Origin: Cyanobacteria bacterium UBA8803 | Lineage (GTDB): Bacteria; Cyanobacteriota; Cyanobacteriia; Cyanobacteriales; Coleofasciculaceae | Assembly (NCBI GenBank): GCA_003505715.1 | Contig: DNXU01000407.1 | Location: forward strand, 1 to 6,470 | Reading direction: 5' to 3' | Length of the DNA: 6,470 nt | Shown here: positions 1 to 6,470 of the stretch, in pieces | Layout: each line of letters begins with the position of its first letter | How positions within the stretch are numbered: the stretch's first letter is position 1 | Notes under the pieces: model-generated | Seen by the model: the letters and a program-made list of their open reading frames with translations, nothing else | Databases searched by the model: none | What the model was told of the DNA's origin: nothing | Made by a program: the position numbers and the translations under genes

Positions 1-17
1 AACCAACAACCAACAAC
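1..17. repeat. Heptamer short tandem repeat (CCAACAA-type), at the receptor stop codon
   Basis: Plus-strand AACCAAC is repeated twice (1-7, 8-14) and the period-7 pattern continues to position 17, the last base of the TAG stop in its complement. Such short tandemly repeated heptamers are common between genes in filamentous cyanobacteria. The array runs off the window edge, so copy number is unknown. Confidence 0.6.
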
Positions 18-3000
18 TAATCAACTTTAAATCGGTCGGCGCTGGTTTGGAGATTTTGAGCCATGGCTAAGAGTTCTTTAAAAGATGTGGAAATCGAGAG
101 AGAATCTGCTGAAGTTGTGTTGGCAATTCCAGCTACGTTAGTCATGGTTTGGGTTACGGATTGGAACTCTTGGGTTTGTAATTGAGTAGCTTGGGTAATC
201 CCTTCCACTAGTTCGCTGATTTTGCTGGTGGCGGAGACGATCGCATTCAAGGTTTGACGGGTGTCGGTGACTAGGTTGGTGCCTTGGGCGACTTGCTCAA
301 TACCTGTCTCCATGGCGGTGGCAACTTCGGCTGTACCTTGCTGGATTTCTTGCACTAGTTGCTCGATTTCGCGGGTGGCTTCGGCGGACTGGCGGGCGAG
401 AGAACGGACTTCGTCGGCGACGACGGCGAAACCGCGTCCGTATTCGCCGGCTCTGGTGGCTTCGATGGAGGCGTTGAGCGCTAGTAGTTGGGTTTGAGTG
501 GTAAAGTTACCAATTAAGTTGACTACTTTGGATACTTTTTGAGTGGATTCGCTCAAGCGTTTGATCCGTTTGCTGGTTTCGGCTACTGTCTCGCGGATGT
601 CTAATATCCCTTCGACGGTGCGGTTCATGGCGGCATCCCCTTCCCGGACGGTTTGGTTGGCTTGTTGGGCAGCGGCTTCTACCTGTTGGGCGCTCCGTTC
701 TACTGCTATTGTAGAGTTAACCATCATCTGCACTTGCTCTAGGGCGTGGCTCAGGGCTTGGAATTGCTGCTGGGCTTGGCTGGTAAGGCTGGTGATGGCG
801 GTATCGCTCTGTAGGGAGGTTTGGGCAACTTTCCGCGAAGACTCTTGTACCTGTTTGACGATTTGGCGCAGGCTTTGCAGGGTGTTGTTGTAGGCGTCGG
901 CGACGGTGCCTACTTCGTCTTCGGTGAGGGGAGCGCGGACGGTGAGGTCTCCTAACAGGGCGGGCCGTACTGCTGAGAGTAACTGCATTACTCCCTGTTG
1001 CAGTTCTTCTTTGGCGTTTTTCTCCCGCTGGGCGGCTTCGGCTAGTTGTTGAGACTGTTTCTGGATCTGTTCGAGAGATTCTGCTTGTTGCAGGGCAATT
1101 CCTAATTGGGTAGCCATCTGGACGAGCAGTTTGAGTTCGTCTTCTTCCCAAGCCCGGGGTTCGCTGTTGTGGTAAACGGTGAGTAAGCCCCACAGCTGGT
1201 TGCCTTTGAATAGGGGGGCAATCATGTAGGCTTTTGCGCCCCACTGCACTAGCAATTCTTTCTCGAAGGTTAAGTTTTCAGCAGAGCTGATATCGCTGAC
1301 GGCACTTGATTCGTTTTTGCGATAGATGCCGCCCATGGTTTCTTGCAGTACAGGATCGACGACGCGAGCTGATTCGGTTCCTGCTAGTCTGGTACAAGAA
1401 CTGCTGATATCTTCGATCGCAAATTCTCCACTCCAGTCCGGGTTAAAGTGGTAGACGGCGACTCGGTCGGTTTTAAATAGTTGCCGGAGTTCTTGGCAAG
1501 TCGCCCGCACTAGGCTATCGGGGTTGAGGGTGCCAACTTGTAAGTGTTCGGCAATCCGCTGTCCGGTTTTGTAGAGCAGGTTGATGAAGTTGGTTTCCCG
1601 CTGCGCTAGTTTGGCGAATTTGGCTGACTGCTGCTGTACTTGCTGGATGTAGTCTAACCGCTGTAAGGCAATGCCCATGCCTTGAGAGATCTGAGTCAGG
1701 GCGGTAATTTCGGTCTCGCTCCAATGCCTTTGTGCGCTGTTCTGGTAGGCACAAAGGACGCCCCATAGTTTGTCGGCGACGAAAATGGGTGCGGTTAGGT
1801 AGGCTTTGACCTGGAACTGTTCTAAGATGTCTACATGGCACTGGGAGTGACCTATGGTATAGACATCATCAACGACTAAGGTTTCCCGATGGCGATAGCG
1901 ACCGCCTTGAGTTTCTTGTAAATAGGTATCCGGCCAAACGGTTTCGATATCCGGACCAACCAGAGGCACCCAGCCGGTGGTGACGGATTCGGCAATAAAG
2001 GTGCCGCTCCAGTCGGGATTAAAACGGTAGACAGCGGCGCGATCGCACTTAAATAATTGCCGCACTTCCATGCTCGCCATGCGGTGGATGCTGGTTTCAT
2101 CCTCCAGTTGATTGAGTTTGGTCAGGATTTTGGAGACGAACTCTTGAGTTTGGGCGATGGTGGTTTGCTCAAAGGAGCGTGCTTGTATTTGTTTGAGGTA
2201 GTCTACTCGCTGTAAGGCAATGCCTACTCCTTGACCGATCTGAGTGACAGCGGTGATTTCGGCTTCGTTCCAGTGGCGCGGTCCATTGTTCTGGTAGGCA
2301 CAAAGAACGCCCCAGAGTTTGTCGGCGACGAAAATTGGTGCGGTCAGGTAGGCTTTAACTTCAAACTGCTCCAAGATGTCTACATGACACTGGGAGTGAC
2401 CTACTGTATAGATGTCGTCCACGACCAAGGTTTCGGAATTGCGATAGCGACCACCTTGGGTTTCTTGAATATAGGTATCCGGCCAAACGGTTTGGATATC
2501 CGGACCAACCAGGGGCACCCAACCCGTGCTAACTGATTCGGCAATAAAGGTGCCGCTCCAGTCGGGATTAAAACGGTAGACAGCGGCGCGATCGCACTTG
2601 ATTAACTGCCGGACTTCTAGGGCAGCCATGCGATAGATGGTAGTCTCATCCTCAAATTGGCTCAGTTTGGTGAGAATTTTAGAAACAGCCCCTTGGGTTT
2701 GGGCGATGGTAGATAATTGAGTGGATTGAGTTTCTAGTTGAGCGAGGTACTCTGCTTGTTCGAGGGCGACGCCAAACTGAGAGGCAACCTGTTTGGCAAA
2801 CTCAATTTCGGTTTCGCTCCAGTGCCGGGGGCCACTGCATTGATGAATGCACAGCAATCCCCACAGTTCGGTGCCTTTTACTAAGGGCACGACTAGATTG
2901 GCTCGCACGTCGAACTGTTTGAGGATGGCAACGTAACAAGCGACTAAATTGGCCTCGTAAATATCGGGACAGGACCAGACGCGCCCCTGCCGATAATTTT

Positions 3001-5767
3001 CGGCGTGTTTAGCACCAAAGCAGTGGTCGGTAATTTTGGCATTCAAAGCCATGGCATACCCTGGTAGCACGTCTTCGGCGACCACGTCTCCCATATTAAA
3101 GTTGGTGGCGGGGTCGAGGCGATACACCATGGCGCGATCGGCTTTAAGTACCTGGCGGATTTCCCGCGAGGTGGTTTGGAAAATCGTATTAACATCTATG
3201 GACTGGCGAATCTGGGCGATAATGCGGGTGGTGGCTCGGTCTAAATCGGCACTTTTGGCAATCTGATTAGATTTCTGCTGCAATTGCTTAAAGTAATCAG
3301 CTTGTTGTAGGGCGACGCCGAGTTGGTTGCCGACTTGAGTTAGCACTCGGATGTCGGCTTCTTCCCAATGCCGCGGTCCATGATTTTGAAACGCACTGAG
3401 CAAACCCCAGAGTTTGTTCTGTTGGGAGATAGCTACTACCAGGCAAGCCTTAGCGCCATAGCTTTCTAACACCTCAACGTGGCATTCGCTCAAACTGCCA
3501 TCGTAGATATCATTTACTACCAAGGGTTCGTTATTGCGGAAGCGACCCCCCTGATGTTCTTGCAGGTAGGAGTCTTCCCAACCACTCCCGACGAGTTTGG
3601 GTAAGCCGCCGGTGTCAGATTCGTAGATAAAGTCACCGAAATAGTCGTCGCGGAACTTATAAATGGTGACCCGCTCTACTTCTAAGAGTCGTCGTACTTC
3701 CCGAGCGGCGGTATCAAAAATCTTGTCAATATCTAAGGTTTGGCAGATTTTATCCAGAACTCGGACTAGGGTGCGCTGCCGTTCGGTTTCTAATGCTTGT
3801 TGTTCGGTTTGGAGTTGAATCTGTTTGAGGTATTCTGCCTGTTGCAGTGCTACCCCTAGTTGGGTGCTAACTTGAGCGAGTAATTTAACTTCGGTTTCTT
3901 CCCAATGCCGGGGGCCGCTGTGTTGGAAGGCGCTGAGTAACCCCCACAGCTGGGAGCCTTGGAAGATGGAGACGACTAGGCAGGATTTAGCGCCGAAGTT
4001 TTCGAGAGCCTCAATATGGCAATCGGTCAGAGCAGCATGGTAGATATCATCTACCACCAGGGGTTCGTTTTTACGGAACCGACCGCCTTGGTTTTCTTGT
4101 AGATAGGGGTCTTCCCAACCGCTACCAACCAGTTTCGGCCATCCTCCTGACTCGGACTCGTAAACAAAGTCGCCGAAATAGTCTTCGCGGAACTTGTAGA
4201 TTGTAACCCGCTCGACATTAAGGAGTTTGCGAACTTCTTTGGTAGCAGTCTGGAAAATAGTCTCCAGATCGGCAGTTTGGCGAATCTTTTCCACCGTGCG
4301 GGCAACTGCTCGCTCTCGTTCGGCAGTTTGAGCTACTTGCTCGGCTCGCAGTTGCAGTTTTTCTAAGTATTCTGCTTGTTGCAGGGCGACACCAAACTGC
4401 CTACCAATCAGCGCTAACATGCTGACTTCCAAGGGGTCCCACTGACGGGGTCCGGAGTTTTGGAAGGCGGCGAGCAATCCCCACAGCTGTTCTCCTTCAA
4501 AAATGGGGGCGATCGCGTAAGCTTTAGCTTCAAATTGTTCCAACAAGTCAATGTGACAAGGTTGGTGACCTGCTGTGTAGATATTATTCACAGCAAAGGT
4601 TTCTTCGTTGCGATACCGACCGCCTTGGGTATCTTGTAAGTAGGTATCAGTCCAGACTTTTTTGATATTCGGTCCTACCAACGGCACCCAGTCAGAGCCG
4701 ACGGACTCGGCGACAAAATCACCGCTCCAATCTGGATTAAAGCGGTAGACGGCGACGCGATCGCACATTAGGTAGTGGCGGATTTCGCGAGTCGCGTTAT
4801 TAAAGACATGCTCGATACTGCCAGAGCGCAGAATATTCTTGAGGATTTTGGCTGCGACTTTACCAACAGTTTTGTGCTGTTGAGCTTGTTGCAGCTGGTT
4901 AAGGCGCATTTGCCAGGGTTGGAGTTTGAGGGTAACTTCGGTGACAGCAGACAACAGCAAGTTCACCTCTGCCTCTTGCCAGCGCCGGGAGATCCCAGAG
5001 CATTGCTGCACCACCAACAAGCCCCAAACCAACCCATCCAAGAAAATTGGTATACTCAGGCTAGCTTTAACCTGGAACCTTTGCATCAGTTGCAGTTGGT
5101 AGGCACTAGGAGCTTTTTGATAGACATGCTCAATCGCTACAACCTGCTGCTGCTGGTAGTCGAGGCGGTCTTGCGCACCAAAGGCGATCGCATTTAGGGT
5201 CTCGCCCATGCTGGGAGTATAGCCAGAAAGCAGATTCTCAGCGATTACGGTGCCCTGGGTATCAGTTTGGAAGCGGTAGATCAGGGCTCGATCTACCTGT
5301 AAATACTGGCGGATCTCAGCGACAGTAGTAGCGAACAGAGCATCTAGATCGACATCTGAGGCGCGGCGGATTTGGTTAGTAAAACTTAATAACCATTGCC
5401 GCTGGCGTTTAAATTGTTGTTCAGCGGTAATGGCTGAATTAGCCTTTTGTCCTGGAGGCAAAGTTTGCGCCCACTTTTCGAGCTGAACAATTTTGTCATA
5501 AGTTTCCGCTTTGCCTAAGTCTCCCACCTGTTCGAGGTCATTTTTGAGAGCAGTAACTAATGCTAAAGCCTCATTGGCAGCATCGGGATTGCTTTTAAAT
5601 CCGGCAGCAATACTTTCGCCGTTAGTCTTACTGGTAGCCGGATCTACATCTGAGGAATGGTGGAGGGTTCCTTCAGAGGATTCGGGGTCTAATAAAGCTG
5701 CTGTGAGATCTTCTGGGTTCATATCGCTATCGTTCTTAAACAGATTGTTGTGGGTGAGATTTGTCAT
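17..5767 (-). CDS. Multi-GAF cyanobacteriochrome methyl-accepting chemotaxis protein (PixJ/PtxD-like phototaxis receptor), 1916 aa
   Basis: Soluble chemoreceptor predicted to sense light through several bilins and to control a CheA kinase via CheW. Domains in order: acidic polar leader (1-125); GAF1 (126-283); GAF2 (308-464); GAF3 (492-643); GAF4 (671-822); GAF5 (849-1004); GAF6 (1031-1187); GAF7 (1214-1370); GAF8 (1397-1561); HAMP (about 1590-1645, with GDLTVRAPL at 1606-1614); MCP signalling helices (about 1650-1916) with hairpin tip [20 protein letters not shown] around E1775. Canonical bilin Cys are C404, C583, C762, C944, C1127 and C1310; GAF1 has Y223 and GAF8 has F1501 there. GAF5 adds a DXCF cysteine, C916. 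Glutamine-rich coiled-coil linkers such as ALQQAEYL join the GAFs. No hydrophobic segment long enough to span a membrane is seen, unlike Synechocystis PixJ1. The ATG at 5767 was chosen because upstream in-frame codons either overlap cheW or are low-complexity Ser/Thr; no clear Shine-Dalgarno is present, which is common in cyanobacteria. M16 (5722) is an alternative start. The family call is firm; ligand colours and the phototaxis role are inferred. Confidence 0.96.
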   Translation of the reverse strand: MTNLTHNNLFKNDSDMNPEDLTAALLDPESSEGTLHHSSDVDPATSKTNGESIAAGFKSNPDAANEALALVTALKNDLEQVGDLGKAETYDKIVQLEKWAQTLPPGQKANSAITAEQQFKRQRQWLLSFTNQIRRASDVDLDALFATTVAEIRQYLQVDRALIYRFQTDTQGTVIAENLLSGYTPSMGETLNAIAFGAQDRLDYQQQQVVAIEHVYQKAPSAYQLQLMQRFQVKASLSIPIFLDGLVWGLLVVQQCSGISRRWQEAEVNLLLSAVTEVTLKLQPWQMRLNQLQQAQQHKTVGKVAAKILKNILRSGSIEHVFNNATREIRHYLMCDRVAVYRFNPDWSGDFVAESVGSDWVPLVGPNIKKVWTDTYLQDTQGGRYRNEETFAVNNIYTAGHQPCHIDLLEQFEAKAYAIAPIFEGEQLWGLLAAFQNSGPRQWDPLEVSMLALIGRQFGVALQQAEYLEKLQLRAEQVAQTAERERAVARTVEKIRQTADLETIFQTATKEVRKLLNVERVTIYKFREDYFGDFVYESESGGWPKLVGSGWEDPYLQENQGGRFRKNEPLVVDDIYHAALTDCHIEALENFGAKSCLVVSIFQGSQLWGLLSAFQHSGPRHWEETEVKLLAQVSTQLGVALQQAEYLKQIQLQTEQQALETERQRTLVRVLDKICQTLDIDKIFDTAAREVRRLLEVERVTIYKFRDDYFGDFIYESDTGGLPKLVGSGWEDSYLQEHQGGRFRNNEPLVVNDIYDGSLSECHVEVLESYGAKACLVVAISQQNKLWGLLSAFQNHGPRHWEEADIRVLTQVGNQLGVALQQADYFKQLQQKSNQIAKSADLDRATTRIIAQIRQSIDVNTIFQTTSREIRQVLKADRAMVYRLDPATNFNMGDVVAEDVLPGYAMALNAKITDHCFGAKHAENYRQGRVWSCPDIYEANLVACYVAILKQFDVRANLVVPLVKGTELWGLLCIHQCSGPRHWSETEIEFAKQVASQFGVALEQAEYLAQLETQSTQLSTIAQTQGAVSKILTKLSQFEDETTIYRMAALEVRQLIKCDRAAVYRFNPDWSGTFIAESVSTGWVPLVGPDIQTVWPDTYIQETQGGRYRNSETLVVDDIYTVGHSQCHVDILEQFEVKAYLTAPIFVADKLWGVLCAYQNNGPRHWNEAEITAVTQIGQGVGIALQRVDYLKQIQARSFEQTTIAQTQEFVSKILTKLNQLEDETSIHRMASMEVRQLFKCDRAAVYRFNPDWSGTFIAESVTTGWVPLVGPDIETVWPDTYLQETQGGRYRHRETLVVDDVYTIGHSQCHVDILEQFQVKAYLTAPIFVADKLWGVLCAYQNSAQRHWSETEITALTQISQGMGIALQRLDYIQQVQQQSAKFAKLAQRETNFINLLYKTGQRIAEHLQVGTLNPDSLVRATCQELRQLFKTDRVAVYHFNPDWSGEFAIEDISSSCTRLAGTESARVVDPVLQETMGGIYRKNESSAVSDISSAENLTFEKELLVQWGAKAYMIAPLFKGNQLWGLLTVYHNSEPRAWEEDELKLLVQMATQLGIALQQAESLEQIQKQSQQLAEAAQREKNAKEELQQGVMQLLSAVRPALLGDLTVRAPLTEDEVGTVADAYNNTLQSLRQIVKQVQESSRKVAQTSLQSDTAITSLTSQAQQQFQALSHALEQVQMMVNSTIAVERSAQQVEAAAQQANQTVREGDAAMNRTVEGILDIRETVAETSKRIKRLSESTQKVSKVVNLIGNFTTQTQLLALNASIEATRAGEYGRGFAVVADEVRSLARQSAEATREIEQLVQEIQQGTAEVATAMETGIEQVAQGTNLVTDTRQTLNAIVSATSKISELVEGITQATQLQTQEFQSVTQTMTNVAGIANTTSADSLSISTSFKELLAMAQNLQTSADRFKVD
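833..1000 (-). other. HAMP domain region linking the GAF array to the signalling hairpin
   Basis: Residues about 1590-1645. The sequence runs [19 protein letters not shown], then a [17 protein letters not shown] second helix, which is the AS1-connector-AS2 pattern with the conserved Gly-Asp-Leu and the Glu near the start of AS2. No transmembrane helix precedes it, so this is a soluble HAMP driven by GAF8. Boundaries are approximate. Confidence 0.85.
1085..1579 (-). other. GAF8: degenerate membrane-independent GAF preceding HAMP
   Basis: Residues 1397-1561. The FNPDWSG block is kept, but the bilin Cys-His pair is replaced by F1501-E1502, the AnPixJ-type Trp by V1469 and the propionate-contacting Arg by I1481. 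Covalent bilin binding is unlikely. It is the last GAF before HAMP, so it probably relays conformational change to the output. Confidence 0.8.
1658..2128 (-). repeat. GAF7 unit, recent duplicate of GAF6
   Basis: This segment encodes residues 1214-1370 and aligns without gaps to the GAF6 unit 549 nt away. By eye about 134 of 157 residues are identical (roughly 85%). Within it, 1986-2050 is a 65-nt stretch identical to 2535-2599. The bilin Cys is C1310, with the AnPixJ-type Trp at 1278 and Arg at 1290. Divergence is greater in the coiled-coil linker that follows. Confidence 0.9.
2039..2046. repeat. HIP1 site in GAF7
   Basis: GCGATCGC, within the Cys-Asp-Arg codons 1241-1243. Confidence 0.9.
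2207..2677 (-). repeat. GAF6 unit, recent duplicate of GAF7
   Basis: This segment encodes residues 1031-1187 and is the partner copy of GAF7. The 65-nt exact match sits at 2535-2599 and covers the region around [21 protein letters not shown]. The bilin Cys is C1127, followed by His; Trp 1095 and Arg 1107 keep the AnPixJ spacing (32 and 20 residues before the Cys). Confidence 0.9.
2588..2595. repeat. HIP1 site in GAF6
   Basis: GCGATCGC, within Cys-Asp-Arg codons 1058-1060, the same register as in GAF7. Confidence 0.9.
2756..3223 (-). other. GAF5: DXCF-type dual-cysteine cyanobacteriochrome domain
   Basis: Residues 849-1004 of the receptor. The motif D914-H-C916-F is a literal DXCF signature (codons 3017-3028), and the canonical Cys C944 is followed by Tyr. 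The two cysteines are 28 residues apart, the same separation as the DXCF and canonical cysteines of Thermosynechococcus PixJ (C494/C522). DXCF domains usually form a second, reversible thioether that gives a violet or blue dark state, and often convert phycocyanobilin to phycoviolobilin. A third Cys, C933, lies 11 residues before C944. The exact colours cannot be read from the sequence. Confidence 0.85.
4509..4516. repeat. HIP1 site in GAF2, distal copy
   Basis: GCGATCGC in the Ala-Ile-Ala codons after the bilin Cys of GAF2. Confidence 0.9.
4757..4764. repeat. HIP1 site in GAF2, Cys-Asp-Arg register
   Basis: GCGATCGC within Cys-Asp-Arg codons 335-337, matching the position of the sites in GAF6 and GAF7. 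Confidence 0.9.
4919..5392 (-). other. GAF1: degenerate DXCF-lineage GAF domain without bilin cysteines
   Basis: Residues 126-283. It shares with GAF5 the AE-x-LxGY block and the FGA block. The DXCF positions read A193-I-A195-F and the canonical Cys position is Y223, with the same 28-residue spacing. Both attachment cysteines are therefore gone, so covalent bilin binding is not expected. It probably acts as a structural or dimerisation module, or binds another ligand. Confidence 0.8.
5184..5191. repeat. HIP1 site in GAF1
   Basis: GCGATCGC in the codons for Ala-Ile-Ala-Phe, the block that replaces DXCF in GAF1. Confidence 0.9.
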
Positions 5768-5825
5768 GAAAAAAAGTGATATTGAGCTGGAGGGGTAGTT
5801 GGTAGATGTAGAGGCAGAGGTTTGG
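5768..5825 (-). other. Short cheW-receptor intergenic spacer
   Basis: The 58 nt between the cheW stop and the receptor ATG hold no terminator-like hairpin and no clear Shine-Dalgarno. The coding strand is C- and T-rich and ends in a run of seven T just before CATG. The absence of a terminator supports co-transcription of the two genes. Confidence 0.6.
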
Positions 5826-6362
5826 TTAAATAGTTCTGCCCCGATGTATCTGCCACAGGGGGCACTGAGTAATGGCTTTAACATCCAGAACAATATTTCG
5901 GCTACCAGGTAGGGTTCCCAAGATGAAAGGTAGAAGCTTAGGTGGGAATAAGCCTGGTGCTGCTGCTTGAAGTTGTTGCAAGTCGTGTAACTCAATATCG
6001 TTGACTTGCGGCACTGCTAGGCCGAGGGCGCGATCGCTATTCTGGACTACCATTACTCCCACAGATGCCGTCAATTGCGCTTGGTGCAACAGCGAAGAGC
6101 CACCTACCAGATGGTTGAGGTCTATCAACCAGAGCATTTCTCCTCGCCAATTACAAATTCCTAAAACGCAGCTCGGCATCTCTGGAACTGGCAGAATTTC
6201 CCTAATAGTTACCCTGATAATTTCTGAAATTTGCGCCAAAGGTAGCAGGGCGGTATCTTCTGTACCAAGGGGAAAACAGAGAACTCGTTCTCTGGTCTCT
6301 AAAGGCAGTGGCTCGTCTAAAGTGAGTGGAGCAAAATTCGTAGTTGTTGAACTTAAAAACAT
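5826..6362 (-). CDS. cheW: CheW-type chemotaxis adaptor (PixI-like), 178 aa
   Basis: Cytosolic scaffold that couples a chemoreceptor to the P5 domain of a CheA kinase. The CheW fold spans about residues 25-168. The hallmark segment is [16 protein letters not shown] (59-74) followed by [13 protein letters not shown] (75-87), which carries the N-x-R-G and I-D-L motifs of CheW and CheA P5. [11 protein letters not shown] (113-123) matches the second conserved strand pair. The length is normal for a single-domain CheW. The first 24 residues (Ser/Thr then Pro/Leu/Glu rich) are a variable lead-in. The ATG at 6362 lies directly after a low-complexity A-rich tract on the coding strand, with no Shine-Dalgarno visible. 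The gene ends 58 nt before the receptor gene on the same strand, so the two are probably co-transcribed, as pixI and pixJ are. PixI-like is preferred over the PilI paralogue only because of the multi-GAF receptor next door; sequence alone cannot separate them here. Confidence 0.96.
   Translation of the reverse strand: MFLSSTTTNFAPLTLDEPLPLETRERVLCFPLGTEDTALLPLAQISEIIRVTIREILPVPEMPSCVLGICNWRGEMLWLIDLNHLVGGSSLLHQAQLTASVGVMVVQNSDRALGLAVPQVNDIELHDLQQLQAAAPGLFPPKLLPFILGTLPGSRNIVLDVKAITQCPLWQIHRGRTI
6030..6037. repeat. HIP1 site in cheW
   Basis: GCGATCGC in the codons for Ser-Asp-Arg-Ala around residue 110 of CheW. Confidence 0.9.

Positions 6363-6470
<108 letters not shown>

Larger units (their letters stand above)
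1085..5392 (-). repeat. Tandem array of eight GAF-domain coding units inside the receptor gene
   Basis: Eight homologous units follow one another. The six canonical Cys codons lie at 4556-4558, 4019-4021, 3482-3484, 2936-2938, 2387-2389 and 1838-1840, giving steps of 179, 179, 182, 183 and 183 codons. The equivalent codons in GAF1 (5099-5101, Tyr) and GAF8 (1265-1267, Phe) extend the register at both ends, at 181 and 191 codons. Subtypes by sequence: GAF1 and GAF5 are DXCF-lineage (shared V-x-AE-x-LxGY and FGA blocks); GAF2, GAF6 and GAF7 share FNPDWSG and QGGRYR; GAF3 and GAF4 share [14 protein letters not shown] and YFGDF blocks; GAF8 is a decayed relative of the FNPDWSG group. Regularity and subtype pairing suggest growth by internal duplication. 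Confidence 0.93.

Noticed and set aside
261..893. Two plus-strand open frames (78 and 116 codons) opposite the MCP signalling region
   Set aside because: Their Ser/Ala/Trp/Cys-rich composition is the mirror of the helical MCP codons; both are shadows of the real gene.
717..1244. 175-codon minus-strand frame within the receptor gene
   Set aside because: Arg/Pro/Thr-rich out-of-frame translation of the GAF8-HAMP region, with no domain; the main frame there is plainly conserved.
1658..2677. Possible CRISPR array or mobile element, given the internal DNA repeats
   Set aside because: The repeats are long, in-frame protein-domain duplications without spacers, terminal inverted repeats or a transposase.
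4775..5197. 140-codon open frame on the plus strand, opposite GAF1/GAF2
   Set aside because: It is an antisense reading of strongly conserved GAF codons, with no recognisable domain or start signal.
5768..5995. N-terminal extension of the receptor by 76 residues, open in frame upstream of 5767 and overlapping the end of cheW, which could allow a CheW-receptor frameshift fusion
   Set aside because: The extra residues show no domain, largely read the cheW 3' end in another frame and then a Ser/Thr-rich spacer. No slippery site plus structure is evident; the T7 run before the ATG lies after the cheW stop. ATG at 5767 gives a normal operon gap.

Overview
The window looks cyanobacterial. It holds six copies of the HIP1 palindrome GCGATCGC in about 6.5 kb, a CCAACAA-type heptamer repeat typical of filamentous cyanobacterial intergenic DNA, and a photoreceptor built from cyanobacteriochrome (CBCR) GAF domains, a family essentially confined to cyanobacteria. 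No genus can be named from this sequence alone; a filamentous, gliding strain is the best guess.

Both genes lie on the minus strand and are read right to left. The first is a complete 178-aa CheW-type adaptor (6362 to 5826). After a 58-nt gap comes a very large, complete 1916-aa methyl-accepting chemotaxis protein (5767 to 17), which takes up about 89% of the window. To the right, upstream of cheW, lies a 108-nt low-complexity tract (6363-6470) dominated by runs of T on the plus strand. To the left, only 16 nt follow the receptor stop codon, and they are a heptamer repeat.

The receptor has an acidic N-terminal leader, eight tandem GAF domains with a period of about 179-183 residues, one HAMP domain and a C-terminal chemoreceptor signalling hairpin. 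It has no transmembrane segment, so it should be cytosolic. Six consecutive GAF domains (GAF2 to GAF7) keep the canonical bilin-attachment cysteine (C404, C583, C762, C944, C1127, C1310). Five of these look like AnPixJ-type (expanded red/green) CBCRs. GAF5 is a DXCF type with a second cysteine (C916) exactly 28 residues before the first. GAF1 and GAF8 at the two ends have lost the cysteine. GAF1 is recognisably a dead member of the DXCF lineage. GAF6 and GAF7 are a recent duplicate pair.

The order cheW then GAF-HAMP-MCP matches pixI-pixJ in the Pix/Tax phototaxis operons. There, PatA-type and CheY-type response regulators precede cheW and a CheA-Hpt kinase follows the receptor. The likely role is multi-colour light sensing that steers type IV pilus-driven phototaxis: bilin photochemistry in the GAF array would pass through HAMP to the hairpin, which with the CheW adaptor would control a CheA kinase encoded outside the window. 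The domain content is read directly from the sequence; the phototaxis role is inferred from family and gene order.
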